Positions 1 to 9,102 of a DNA stretch of 64,000 nt are shown piece after piece. Source of the DNA: Olivibacter sp. XZL3 (lineage in GTDB: Bacteria; Bacteroidota; Bacteroidia; Sphingobacteriales; Sphingobacteriaceae). The translations under genes and the position numbers were made by a program. Every line of letters starts with the position of its first letter. Positions within the stretch are counted from its first letter, which is position 1. Below the pieces are notes generated by a model, which saw only the letters and a list, made by a program, of their open reading frames with translations, was not told the DNA's origin and did not search any database. The stretch lies in contig NZ_SBJH01000006.1 of the NCBI RefSeq assembly GCF_004368405.1, positions 1-64,000 of the forward strand, in the 5' to 3' direction.

Positions 1-820
1 AAAAACATAAAAGATCTGTATCCGCAGAACTATAAACAAATTATGCTCAAATCAAACACGTAGTCCATAGGACGGATACAAAGAGATAGATATCACTCTC
101 GATGGATATTCAGAAGCTCACGATTTGAGACGGCCAATTAAAAATACAGCGAATTATTCATCGTATGATATAATAGTTAGAAATTTATGTGAGATCACTA
201 ACTTGGATATATTTGATAAAGAAAATATCAGACTGATAATCAGAACGAATATTGATAGAAAAAACCATCAAGAAGTTGTCCCACTTGTCGAGGATCTGAT
301 TGAAAAAGGATTAAGAGAAAAAATCCATAGTTTTTATTTGGCCCCGATTCATTCCTGGGGCAATGATGCTCAAAAAGATTCACTTGACAACGAAAGTTTC
401 AGCAAGTTGGAAGTGGAGTTCATGGTGTATTTGCAGAACAACAAATTCAAGATAGGAGTATTGCCTAACTCAGCTAAAAAGCAAGTTTGTATGTCGCTTT
501 CAAAGCGGGGAGAAGTATATGATGCTTTTGGGAATATATTTAATTGTACTGAAATACCATACGTTGATATCTACAAAAAAACAGATTATTTCATCGATTC
601 ACTCAAAGAAGATTCTGTGACTAAGGAAAGAAGTTTTAATGGGTGGATTGATGATATTGAAGCTGGAAAATTTCCATGCACAAATTGCAAAATACTTCCC
701 ATATGTGGTGGATCTTGCCCAAAAGCATGGTATGAAGGAAATCCTCCTTGTCCGAGTATAAAATATAACCTCAAAGAGAGGCTGTTAATATTTGCACAAC
801 AGACATTTAATAGACCATAA
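1..820 (+). pseudogene. Radical SAM/SPASM peptide maturase, 3' part, disrupted
   Basis: The frame open from 71 to 820 encodes the second half of a radical SAM enzyme. It begins with an ITLDG...HD..RRP segment typical of the radical SAM barrel and ends in a SPASM-type cysteine cluster (NCTEIPY, then CTNCKILPICGGSCPK and a later Cys) that would bind auxiliary Fe-S clusters. Positions 1-60 read in another frame as LYPQNYKQIMLKSNT, which also fits such enzymes (the stretch before TNGYLL), and are followed by stops at 61 and 68. About ten residues normally found between the two blocks are missing, so a small deletion with frameshift is inferred. The radical SAM CxxxCxxC would lie before the window. 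A TTG at 125 could in principle start a short product, but it would lack the catalytic half. Such enzymes usually modify ribosomal peptides; no precursor is visible here. Confidence 0.55.
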
Positions 821-829
821 TTTTAATAC

Positions 830-2911
830 ATGAAAATACTATTACCCATATTAGTTATCGTTTCTTTTTTTCCGTTATCTACTTTTAGCCAAACCGACAA
901 TTTCAGAAACGCGGGAAATGATACGCTGAAAAAAGTTCAACTTCAAGAGGTAGAGGTTACTTTAAAAAAGAAAGCTGTTGAGCGTCTGGCGGATAGAGTA
1001 ATCTACGACTTTTCACAGCAATCTATTCTTAATTCTGGAAGTATGTTGGAAGGTCTTAAAAAAATACCTGGTCTAATAGCCTCTGAATCTGTTGACCTAA
1101 TGTATCAAGGAAAGACGCTAGACGTTTACATGGATGGCAGGCCGTTAAGGATTAGTGGAAACAGTCTGATTTCCTTCTTGGAAGGACTTCCCGCTAATTC
1201 AGTGGATAGGATAGAAATCATTACAAATCCAGGAGCTGAATACGCAGCGACCTCTGGAAATGCCATAATAAACATTATATCTGCTACGAAGGCCTCCGAT
1301 TACACCTCTATTACATACTCTGGCAATTATTCATTTTCCAACTACGATAAATTTAGGAATAAGACTAATAACGGGATTTTGCTGGCGTCTAAATTCGGAG
1401 CCGTAAATTGGAAAGTCAATGTTGGGCAAAGTTACAAACAGAGTATGCTGGACAATGAGATCGTGGATGTGGCAAATTTACGCTATGACAAAGCATTGAA
1501 ATACAATTATATCAGGCCCAGTTTAACTTTCAATATTGGAAAGTCAAAGCTGGGGTTGGACTACGACTTTAGCCATAACACCTCCAACAATGATATATTT
1601 GATAACAGTACCAACGATAGAACCGAAAGTAAACTCAGTCGAAGTGATATAGCAGCTACATACCAGAAAATCTATGAAAACCAACAAAAAAAGTTTAATG
1701 CTAAAATAATATATTCAGCATTGAATAACAAATTTTGGCAAAAAGCTATCCATATGGAGAACGTTTCGAAGGAGGATGTGTATTCTTTTAGCGTGGATTA
1801 TGGCACTCCATTTAAATTTTTGGATGGAGCAAAGGCTACTATTGGTGGAAGATATGATAGGGAGGACATGAGTGTCGATAATAATAATATTCAATCTCTT
1901 GAATTTTTAAGAAATACGCTTTCTGGTTATGCAGAAGTCCAAACAAAACTTAGAAAGACTGATTTTATTCTGGGGCTAAGGGGTGAAAATTACGATCACA
2001 AAGGCGAATTTGAAAACGATAAAATAATTTATAACGAATTCAAGGTTTTTCCCAATGCTGCTGTCCAATACAATATCATGAACTCAATTTTTTTGACGGC
2101 AAATTACAGCCGTAAGATAAAATTACCATCGATTAATAGCCTGAATCCAAATAACGTGATCTACAGGAATCCAAATTTAACCTATAATGGTAACCCCTAT
2201 TTGCGTCCTACCTTTTTTGATAATATCGGCATTAAGTTCAGTGCATTCGATTATGCAACCTTATCATATGACGTGAGTTTTGCAAAGGATGATATAATGT
2301 TTTTAGTGGAAAATACCGACGGAAATGTCAGCTATTTATATCAAAATGTACCAGATCTAAGAGTCAATACATTTAGCGTAGGTTTGCCACTTCCGTTACT
2401 GCTCTTTACCAAAGGCTTTGACGAGCTTATGAAATTCAATTTCGATATCAATAAAATTGATATATTATATTTTTACTTGGATTATCAAAAATATAACAGT
2501 GCAATGATTGGAGATCAAAAAGGAATCTGGTCGTTTTTCGTGTCCGGGCAGTTTATTTTGCCGAGCGATATTAACACTCAGCTAATATACAAAATTACAA
2601 CTCCGGGGAACTACAGATACTATATGATCGATAAACCTTTTCAGCACACTTTTGACTTCAACATTTCAAAGAAGTTTTTAAAAGACAATTTAACACTATC
2701 ATTATTTGCGAATGACATCTTTAATACAAACCGTACGATAGCAAGAACCTTACCGCTGGCAAATGGCGTTTCCACAATGCAAAAACTTGACACTCGTTCG
2801 TTTGGAATTTCGCTGACTTTTAAGATAAAAAATGCAGTAAAAGGAGGGAAGAGTCCAAGTAACGTACTAGATGAAAAAGATACTGGAGGAAATGATATCA
2901 TAACTCCTTAA
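830..2911 (+). CDS. Outer membrane beta-barrel protein (TonB-dependent receptor-like)
   Basis: The 693-residue protein starts with a signal peptide (cut near TFSQ, about residue 21). A plug-like region follows (residues about 40-155: QEVEVTLKKKAVERLADRV, MLEGLKKIPGL, VYMDGRPL, VDRIEIITNPGAEY) and then a long barrel rich in alternating aromatic residues. This is the layout of the Bacteroidota outer-membrane barrel family related to TonB receptors (OMP_b-brl_3 type). It lacks the N-terminal carboxypeptidase-like domain that many members carry. It begins 9 bases after the broken radical SAM gene, so the two were probably one operon; such barrels accompany peptide-maturation loci and might export or import the product (inference). 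Its base composition is clearly more AT-rich than the rest of the window, which suggests transfer. Confidence 0.8.
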   Translation: MKILLPILVIVSFFPLSTFSQTDNFRNAGNDTLKKVQLQEVEVTLKKKAVERLADRVIYDFSQQSILNSGSMLEGLKKIPGLIASESVDLMYQGKTLDVYMDGRPLRISGNSLISFLEGLPANSVDRIEIITNPGAEYAATSGNAIINIISATKASDYTSITYSGNYSFSNYDKFRNKTNNGILLASKFGAVNWKVNVGQSYKQSMLDNEIVDVANLRYDKALKYNYIRPSLTFNIGKSKLGLDYDFSHNTSNNDIFDNSTNDRTESKLSRSDIAATYQKIYENQQKKFNAKIIYSALNNKFWQKAIHMENVSKEDVYSFSVDYGTPFKFLDGAKATIGGRYDREDMSVDNNNIQSLEFLRNTLSGYAEVQTKLRKTDFILGLRGENYDHKGEFENDKIIYNEFKVFPNAAVQYNIMNSIFLTANYSRKIKLPSINSLNPNNVIYRNPNLTYNGNPYLRPTFFDNIGIKFSAFDYATLSYDVSFAKDDIMFLVENTDGNVSYLYQNVPDLRVNTFSVGLPLPLLLFTKGFDELMKFNFDINKIDILYFYLDYQKYNSAMIGDQKGIWSFFVSGQFILPSDINTQLIYKITTPGNYRYYMIDKPFQHTFDFNISKKFLKDNLTLSLFANDIFNTNRTIARTLPLANGVSTMQKLDTRSFGISLTFKIKNAVKGGKSPSNVLDEKDTGGNDIITP

Positions 2912-2914
2912 TGT

Positions 2915-3184
2915 ATGAATTGGAGTAGGTTAACTGTCTATATAGATCAGGTAATGCGTATCAATGAAACATGGAAGTTCCGGTCCGCAAAACCGGATGG
3001 CGACTACGTGGGCTTACTTGGAAATAAGAAACTGTTCATCCTGTCAAGCAGGGGCGACACCGGTTATGGAGAAAACGAAAAGAATGAACATATGAACTTC
3101 CAGACAACCTATCTGCGGTTTATTTTCGGTATCATGGGCGTAAAGGATGTGACAACCAACGATGAGAACGAATATTGTTTGTGA
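2915..3184 (+). pseudogene. FMN-dependent NADH-azoreductase fragment
   Basis: The 89-residue frame matches the C-terminal half of AzoR-type flavodoxin-fold reductases: LTVYIDQVMRINETWKF corresponds to the usual LKAYIDQV.R.NETF block, followed by GLLGNKKLFILSSRGD.GYG and YLRFIFGIMGVKDV. The N-terminal half with the FMN-binding SxR...S motif is absent. The fragment abuts the stop codon of the preceding barrel gene, so the junction looks like a deletion or insertion scar rather than a natural start. It is unlikely to be functional. Confidence 0.65.
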
Positions 3185-3386
3185 TCGTCATATTTGGTAC
3201 ACAACTTTTGTGGTTCACCTTTTCAGGATGAACTCCACCCGAGATATGCTACGTTTTTGCTGAACATTAGTTGAAAAAGCAACGACACCTTAATAAGTTT
3301 GAGAACTGCTATTGCCAATCAACATTTGGAGGGTGTCGAAATCGAAAGAGTAAGGAACGTATTCATCAATCGAAAACAAACAATAC

Positions 3387-4883
3387 ATGCAAAAAATAAT
3401 AATAACAATAACTTTCATCTTTATACAGGCCACCACCTTCTCACAAGAAAAGATCGTAAAAACCTATTCTGTTGAAAAACTGCAGCAGGACTTTGACTTA
3501 ATGATCAATGCTTTAAAAGAAGCTCATCCTGGACTGTACTGGTATAATACAATCCCTCAATTTGACAGTGTTGTTTTGCACGAAAGGGAACAACTGAAAC
3601 ACAACATGGACTCTTACGCTTTTTTCCGTATCGCATCAAAGATAGTCGCTGCGACAAAGGAAGGACATTGCCGTATTGGTTCACCAAAAGACGTTGGTAA
3701 GTATTTCAGCCAAAAAGCGTTGATTCCACCAATATTGGTAAAAATGTTGAATGGGAAACTGTACCTTATCAATAATGTTGAAAATCGCCAGACCAATGGG
3801 CAGATACTTAATAAAATCAATGATGAACCGATAGACAGTATTATCAACACCATTTTTTCATACAGTCCGAAATTTGCAGATGGCCATATAAAGACAGGGA
3901 AAATCAGATACAGTATAGATTATGCAGGCTTGGCGTATAATTATACGGACTACTTTGAAAACAAACCATTTTACACACTGGAATTGCTCAATCCCCAAAC
4001 CAACCAAACCACAACTATAGAGGTGAATGCGGTTTCGCTGCGAAACTTTAAGGATATAGAGAATCAAATAGCTTATCCAAGATTTGAGAGCCCTATCGAG
4101 TTATATATCGACCATCAAAAAAGTATCGCTCAATTATCCTTACACTCATTCAGACACACATATCATGACAAAAAGGGCGATGAGACAATTGCCTTCGAAG
4201 TCTTTTCCTCAAAAATTGATAGTGCCTTTGCGGTCATTAAAGAAGCCAATATCCAGAACCTGATTATTGATGTCCGAAATAATGGCGGAGGGACAGAGGG
4301 CTATGAGGATTATGTGTTTTCGCATTTAACGGGCCAACCCTATGTAAAATATAAGTATGTACAAGTAAACTCTTTATCCTTTTCTTTTTTAAATCATACT
4401 CAGTACAATACACCCCAAAAACGAGACGCTTTCGAGAGACTCATGAAGGATGAGTTTCATCAGGCGAATGATGGTAGATACCTGCGCAAAGACAATTTTA
4501 TGCAAGTAGCACCTCCGAAACAGAATCCATTCAAAGGCAAAATATACGTTTTAATATCCGGCAGAACCTATTCCGGAGGTTCCGAATTCGCCGGATTATT
4601 AAAGGCGAAGACGGATGCTGTTTTTGTTGGCGAAGAAACCGCAGGCGGATTTTACGGTCAAACCAGCGGGTTTGGGCTCAACTTAACTTTACCCCATACA
4701 GAGATCAGGATAAGTATCCCTTTATTAAAATTTGTAACAGCTTTCGAGAGTGATGATATACCTTTTGGCAGGGGTGTAATACCTGATTATGAAATACAAC
4801 CGACTTACAAAGAATTTGTTCACCGAGTTGATAGTGAACTGAACCTTGTGTTAGATTTAATAGCCAATAAAAAAGAACGATAG
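3387..4883 (+). CDS. S41 family peptidase
   Basis: The 498-residue protein carries an N-terminal signal peptide (cut near TTFSQ, about residue 20) and the C-terminal-processing-peptidase fold. A conserved strand IQNLIIDVRNNGGG (about residues 286-302) is followed by VLISGRTYSGGSEFAG, in which Ser399 of GGSEF sits where the S41 nucleophile is expected. No PDZ domain is evident, as in the shorter Bacteroidota S41 enzymes that act in the periplasm or at the outer membrane. The start follows an A-rich stretch at 3370-3386. It stands alone: a fragment lies upstream and a broken Fic gene downstream, so no partner can be named. Confidence 0.85.
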   Translation: MQKIIITITFIFIQATTFSQEKIVKTYSVEKLQQDFDLMINALKEAHPGLYWYNTIPQFDSVVLHEREQLKHNMDSYAFFRIASKIVAATKEGHCRIGSPKDVGKYFSQKALIPPILVKMLNGKLYLINNVENRQTNGQILNKINDEPIDSIINTIFSYSPKFADGHIKTGKIRYSIDYAGLAYNYTDYFENKPFYTLELLNPQTNQTTTIEVNAVSLRNFKDIENQIAYPRFESPIELYIDHQKSIAQLSLHSFRHTYHDKKGDETIAFEVFSSKIDSAFAVIKEANIQNLIIDVRNNGGGTEGYEDYVFSHLTGQPYVKYKYVQVNSLSFSFLNHTQYNTPQKRDAFERLMKDEFHQANDGRYLRKDNFMQVAPPKQNPFKGKIYVLISGRTYSGGSEFAGLLKAKTDAVFVGEETAGGFYGQTSGFGLNLTLPHTEIRISIPLLKFVTAFESDDIPFGRGVIPDYEIQPTYKEFVHRVDSELNLVLDLIANKKER

Positions 4884-4921
4884 CTGTATACTTTATAGCA
4901 CTTTCAAGATCAGTTATAAAA

Positions 4922-5435
4922 TTGGGATTAAAGGTATATCTGCTTTTCGGCCAGTATGTACAGAAAACGCTACCATCCAGCATACTCGTTCCTTTGGCCA
5001 TAGCGAGAATTGAGGATATATACAGCATGCTTGTAAAGGATCTTCCGGTAGAGCGCAATATCAGGCAACGACGCGGCGGTATTTCAGGTACAAATTATAA
5101 AATTATAGACCATTGGATAACGAACACCAGATAAGGGAAGCGCTCGATGATATGTGCAGTTTGATTAACGACAAAGAGGATATATTTGAAAAATCCCTGT
5201 TGGCACTGTGCTGTTGTCCTACATCCAAGCATTCAATGATGGCAACAAACGGACTGCACGGATCATCAGCAATGCCATTCTGATCGCCAATCAGTACAGT
5301 CCGATCTCCTTTAGGACGATAGATTCCGTTGAATACAAAAAGGCGATGCTGATCTTTTACGAGCAGAACAACATCAGTGTTTTCAAGGAAATATTTATAG
5401 AGCAGTTCCGGTTCGCGGTTAAAACCTATTTTTGA
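4922..5435 (+). pseudogene. Fic/DOC family protein, frameshifted in two places
   Basis: Three consecutive frames read as one Fic-family protein. About 4922-5100 gives ARIEDIYSMLVKDLPVERNIRQRRGGISGTNYK; 5110 to about 5200 gives PLDNEHQIREALDDMCSLINDKED; 5208-5435 gives LLSYIQAFNDGNKRTARIIS and the C-terminus ending in EQFRFAVKTYF. Joined, they keep the expected order and spacing, so at least two indels broke the gene. The Fic motif reads IQAFNDGNKRTAR, with Gln at the place where canonical enzymes have His. Fic proteins AMPylate targets and often act as toxins. This copy is most likely dead unless sequencing errors explain both shifts. Confidence 0.75.
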
Positions 5436-5825
5436 TGCTGTAATACTAAATGACCTGGTCTTTCTCATCAAAGATCGAATGCAATCTTAGATCGGTAAGG
5501 TCTACAATGAGTTGGGGACTGAATTGATGTCATACAAAAAAATGCTTAGGAGATTGAAGCAGGTCGAAATATTAAGGGGCGTTTAACCTACATAAGGTGA
5601 TCACTAGCATTTAAAATAGCACCACAATCCTCTGCAAAGTTCGACTTTCGGCAATCCGACTCTACTTAAGGAGACACCATATATTGGTTTTCTCCTTTTT
5701 TATGCCAATAAAAATCTGTGAGCCAAACTGGAATTACAACAAACGGTTCCGCAATGCCCGCAGGTCAGCCATAGACCAATTACCGGACCTTCTGTTTCCA
5801 GAAGTGTCATTTCAAGGGTAAAGAA
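5436..5825. other. Intergenic, no gene seen
   Basis: These 390 bases between the broken Fic gene and the convergent AraC gene hold no frame that resembles a protein. A short TTCGA-containing stretch near 5640-5660 recalls a tRNA T-arm, but no cloverleaf can be drawn. Confidence 0.5.
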
Positions 5826-6737
5826 TCAGTTTTTACGCCATTGGTTATGACGAAATTCATGTGGGGAAACACTTGTACGTTGCTTAAAAAGCTTGTTGAA
5901 TGATTGTGGGTGCTCAAATCCCAAACGGTAAGCAATTTCTGCCGTTGTTAATGTCGTCTGGTTTAGCAAGCTTTTTGCTTTTTCAATCAATATTAAGTGG
6001 ATGTGTTGCTGAGTCGTTTTACCTGTAAGCGCCTTGAGCATATCGGAAAGATAACGTTGTGATACACCCAGTTGTGTCGCAATATCTTGCGGAGATGGCA
6101 GTCCGGTAAGGGCGGTATCTGCCCTATCAAAATATTCGTTTAACCAGGAAGTCATACGAGATATCAATTCATGATGCTGGCTTTTTCGGGTTAAAAACTG
6201 GCGGTTGTAAAAGCGGTTGCTGTGGTTCAATAATAACGCTAACTGTGAGACAAGCACATCCTCGCTAAACGGATCAATATTACACGCCAATTCAATGGAA
6301 ACTGATTGCAAAATGGTTTCTATGATTTGCTTTTCTTTCGCCGCCAGAAACAAAGCTTCTGATACAGTATAGTCGAAAAAGCCGTACCGTTGGATGTCCC
6401 TTCCCAATGAGTGGCTGGTTAACAATTCAGGATGAAAGTACAAGGCGTAACCCTGATGATCCGCTGCATCTGCTGTCATTTGTACCGTTTGACCGGGTCC
6501 CAAAAAGGCCATGCCGCCTTCTTTAAAATCATAAGTTCCCGCCCCATACTTAAGGCTACCGTTGAAATCCTTTTTAAATGTGATTTTGTAAAAGTCCAGT
6601 ATAAACCAACTCCCTGCATCACGCAAATTGATCTGTTCTTCATCATAATTGACCAAAGCGATTAAAGGGTGCGCAGGCGGCATGAGACCAAGGCGCCGCA
6701 TCAGATCACTTATGTTACTGAATTTTAACGTATTCAT
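5826..6737 (-). CDS. AraC family transcriptional regulator
   Basis: The 303-residue protein ends in a two-helix AraC DNA-binding domain: IATQLGVSQRYLSDMLKALTGKTTQQHI (first helix-turn-helix), then TTAEIAYRLGFEHPQSFNKLFKQRTSVSPHEFR (second, with the classic GFEHPQSFNKLFK signature). The N-terminal 180 residues form a cupin-like effector domain typical of Bacteroidota members that regulate neighbouring dehydrogenases. It lies 34 bases downstream of the short-chain dehydrogenase on the same strand, so it is probably co-transcribed with it and may control it. The effector is unknown. Confidence 0.88.
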   Translation of the reverse strand: MNTLKFSNISDLMRRLGLMPPAHPLIALVNYDEEQINLRDAGSWFILDFYKITFKKDFNGSLKYGAGTYDFKEGGMAFLGPGQTVQMTADAADHQGYALYFHPELLTSHSLGRDIQRYGFFDYTVSEALFLAAKEKQIIETILQSVSIELACNIDPFSEDVLVSQLALLLNHSNRFYNRQFLTRKSQHHELISRMTSWLNEYFDRADTALTGLPSPQDIATQLGVSQRYLSDMLKALTGKTTQQHIHLILIEKAKSLLNQTTLTTAEIAYRLGFEHPQSFNKLFKQRTSVSPHEFRHNQWRKN

Positions 6738-6771
6738 TGTTATCTCGTTTATCGTATGGTACTACATCCCT

Positions 6772-7512
6772 TTAACCCTGAACAGCTGGACGGATCACAA
6801 TGTCGCCCACATCGACATTGTCCGGTTGTTCTATGGCATACGCAATGGCCTGCGCAACCGCCGCTGCGGGTATCGCTATTTCATCGGCATTCCTCTGAAT
6901 AACATCCCTTATCGATTCGTTTTTAATATTACTGACAAATTCGGTTGCAACATAACCTGGCGAGATACCGGTCACCCTCCAGCGGCCTTCTGATTCCTGA
7001 CGCGACGCTTCGCTGATGGTACGAATTGCATTTTTGGTCCCTGCATAGACGCCCATGGTGGGTGTTATACTAATGCCTGCAGTTGAAATCACATTGATGA
7101 GGTGCCCTGAACCCTGAGCTATGAAAATGGGTAACGCTGCTGCAATGCCGTATAATGTTCCTTTTAGGTTTACGTCGATCATTTGTTCCCAGCCTTCTAC
7201 ATCAAGTTCTTCCATTTTATACAGTTGGCTGATCCCTGCATTATTAATAAGGACATCAAGTCCGCCGAATTTCTCGACAGCCAATGCTGCGAGCTTGTCA
7301 AGATCTTTCCGGAGAGTCACGTCGACTTTCAGAAAAGCGGCCTCTCCACCGTTCTGATTTATAGTCTCAACGATCGATTCTAACCGGTCTGTTCGACGGG
7401 CTCCTAAAACGACTTTCGCGCCCTGCGACGATAATAATTCAGCTGTTGCTTTACCAATGCCACTACTGGCACCTGTTATTGCGATAATTTTACCTTTGAT
7501 TCCGCTTTTCAT
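6772..7512 (-). CDS. SDR family NAD(P)-dependent oxidoreductase
   Basis: The 246-residue protein is a classical short-chain dehydrogenase. It has the cofactor motif TGASSGIG at about residues 13-20, NNAG near residue 90, the catalytic Ser in VISTAG and YAGTK as the YxxxK catalytic pair. ARR after the second beta strand suggests a preference for NADP(H). Family members of this type reduce small carbonyls; the substrate cannot be read from sequence. It is the first gene of a probable operon with the AraC regulator. Confidence 0.88.
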   Translation of the reverse strand: MKSGIKGKIIAITGASSGIGKATAELLSSQGAKVVLGARRTDRLESIVETINQNGGEAAFLKVDVTLRKDLDKLAALAVEKFGGLDVLINNAGISQLYKMEELDVEGWEQMIDVNLKGTLYGIAAALPIFIAQGSGHLINVISTAGISITPTMGVYAGTKNAIRTISEASRQESEGRWRVTGISPGYVATEFVSNIKNESIRDVIQRNADEIAIPAAAVAQAIAYAIEQPDNVDVGDIVIRPAVQG

Positions 7513-7605
7513 TTTATGTATGTTTTGCTGTTAGCAAAGGTTCATAAATGGAGCAAACTTACTGTAGCCGATTTGGCAGGTCATGGCTCAAGCTGAAATG
7601 GGATG

Positions 7606-8178
7606 TTACATGTTAATGGACCTTCTGATCCGGCTTAATGATGATTGTGTAATACCTAGGTAGGAAGCCAGGTGGGAAAGTGGTATCCGGTTGGCAAGTT
7701 TTGGGAAACGGGTGAAAAAATTGAGGTATCGTTCGGTAGCATCCTCAGCCATCATCATACTGATCTTACCGACCTTTTCTGTAAGTGCTTTAGCAATGAT
7801 CTTATTTATGATCTCGTCCCAAACGGCTATCGTCAATGATAAATCTTTCATAGCGTCCCGGGACAACGTGATATAAGTACAATCCGTCACGGCTTGTATG
7901 TATTCTGGTGACGGCTTGTTTTGATGATAACTTTCCAGATCGACCACAAAGTGATCTTCATCGAGAAAATATTTTGTCACTTCATCTCCCTTATTATTAT
8001 AGTAGCTCACCCTGAAAACCCCTTCCGACAAAAATGCGAATTGCTTTGGCGTCCGCCCCGCTTCCTGATAGAACTCATCCCTTTTTAACTGATGTTCCAC
8101 ACACTTACTCAAGACAAATGCGATCTGCTGTTCATTGAGATCGCCAAAAAGAAGGAGGTAATTAATAAGTGCGTTCAT
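7606..8178 (-). CDS. Crp/Fnr family transcriptional regulator
   Basis: The 190-residue protein has a cyclic-nucleotide-binding-type beta barrel (FAFLSEGVFRVSYYNNKGDEVTKYFLDEDHFV, about residues 45-80), a long dimerization helix and a C-terminal helix-turn-helix (PLSHLASYLGITQSSLSRIRR). This architecture is common in small Bacteroidota Crp-like regulators, whose ligands are mostly unknown. No cysteine cluster of the Fnr type is present. It lies next to a second, related gene on the same strand; the two are probably paralogues. Confidence 0.85.
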   Translation of the reverse strand: MNALINYLLLFGDLNEQQIAFVLSKCVEHQLKRDEFYQEAGRTPKQFAFLSEGVFRVSYYNNKGDEVTKYFLDEDHFVVDLESYHQNKPSPEYIQAVTDCTYITLSRDAMKDLSLTIAVWDEIINKIIAKALTEKVGKISMMMAEDATERYLNFFTRFPKLANRIPLSHLASYLGITQSSLSRIRRSINM

Positions 8179-8271
8179 AAATGTAAGATGTAGTAATGCA
8201 AATATAATGCTTTTGATTGTTCATAATATTGATGCCTCAAGCAAACTAAAAGTTAATAAATAGCTGATTTG

Positions 8272-8826
8272 TCATTTCAGGCTTTCCTCATTGAAGCGGC
8301 CGTCGATATACAACAACATCCGGTCAACGCTTAAATGCTTCGCTAGGTTGGGGAACTTCTCCAGGTATTGGGATGCTGCAGCTTCCGGATCATCATCGAC
8401 CGGGCGCAGGATCCGGCTGCGTTTTTCGGCAATAGCTTTTTGTGAGATCTTCCTTACCATGTTATCCCAATTGGATACGGTAGATGACAACTCTTCCATA
8501 CCTCTTTTGTCAATTACCGATAGGGAACATTCGGTAATGGCCTGTAAATAGTCGGAATGGAGGGCCGGCAGGTGCGACGGGGCCGCGCCTGCGACAAAAT
8601 CGCCTTCACCTATCAGGCCGCTGGTGATATTCTCCGCTTTGCGATTGTAATGATTGTACCTTAATATTCCTTTTGCGACAAAGGCAAGCTGTGAACAAAT
8701 GTCGCCCGGTTCGGCGAAGTATTCCCCTTCCTGCAAATGGACGTCTTTTGTAATGTCACGGATGAGTTTCACCTGCTGTTCGGTCAGCCGATCGAACAAT
8801 AGCAGATTATTTATAAGGGTTTCCAT
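8272..8826 (-). CDS. Crp/Fnr-like regulator with a degenerate DNA-binding end
   Basis: The 184-residue protein shares the N-terminal sensor barrel of its neighbour (LAFVAKGILRYNHYNRKAENITSGLIGEGDFVAG) and the long helix. Where the paralogue has SHLASYLGITQSSLSRIRR, this one reads LSVDRMLLYIDGRFNEESLK. The start of the helix-turn-helix is barely recognizable and the usual SLSRIR recognition helix is missing. It may bind DNA differently, act as a modulator of its paralogue, or be losing function. Its start lies in the divergent control region that carries two palindromes. Confidence 0.75.
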   Translation of the reverse strand: METLINNLLLFDRLTEQQVKLIRDITKDVHLQEGEYFAEPGDICSQLAFVAKGILRYNHYNRKAENITSGLIGEGDFVAGAAPSHLPALHSDYLQAITECSLSVIDKRGMEELSSTVSNWDNMVRKISQKAIAEKRSRILRPVDDDPEAAASQYLEKFPNLAKHLSVDRMLLYIDGRFNEESLK

Positions 8827-8916
8827 ACTGATTTAAAATTCATTTTAATGCTGACCACGTTTTATAAAATATTGACGGGTTAACAGCACAAAATTGCAGT
8901 TAAACAACCTTTTAAT

Positions 8917-8934
8917 ATTTGTCATTTGGCAAAA
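8917..8934. promoter_or_regulatory. Putative operator, copy 1 (imperfect palindrome)
   Basis: ATTTGTCATTTGGCAAAA is a near-perfect inverted repeat that differs at two positions from the perfect copy 95 bases downstream. It lies in the divergent region between the Crp-like gene (minus) and the SRPBCC gene (plus). Symmetric 7-2-7 half-sites suit a dimeric regulator such as the adjacent Crp/Fnr proteins (inference). Confidence 0.55.
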
Positions 8935-9011
8935 AGCGATATCTATATCAGGGCCGTTATGCCCGATGTCATGGAAAGGCACCTCAATAAATATTTTCTA
9001 GAATACGCACT

Positions 9012-9029
9012 ATTTGCCATTTGGCAAAT
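9012..9029. promoter_or_regulatory. Putative operator, copy 2 (perfect palindrome)
   Basis: ATTTGCCATTTGGCAAAT is an 18-base perfect palindrome about 74 bases before the chosen SRPBCC start. Its distance from copy 1 is 95 bases, close to nine helical turns, so both sites face the same side of the DNA. Confidence 0.6.
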
Positions 9030-9102
9030 GCTATCAGGATCGGGCTGCTGACATTTGTATCGTCATCAAGACGTAACAATAAATCACTTAAAATACTTTC
9101 AA

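Noticed and set aside
5630-5680. tRNA-like T-arm (GTTCGACTTT)
   Set aside because: No acceptor, D or anticodon arms can be built around it.
9055-9102. TTG start extending the SRPBCC protein by 16 residues
   Set aside because: The added residues are not part of the fold, and the ATG at 9103 begins a typical N-terminus.
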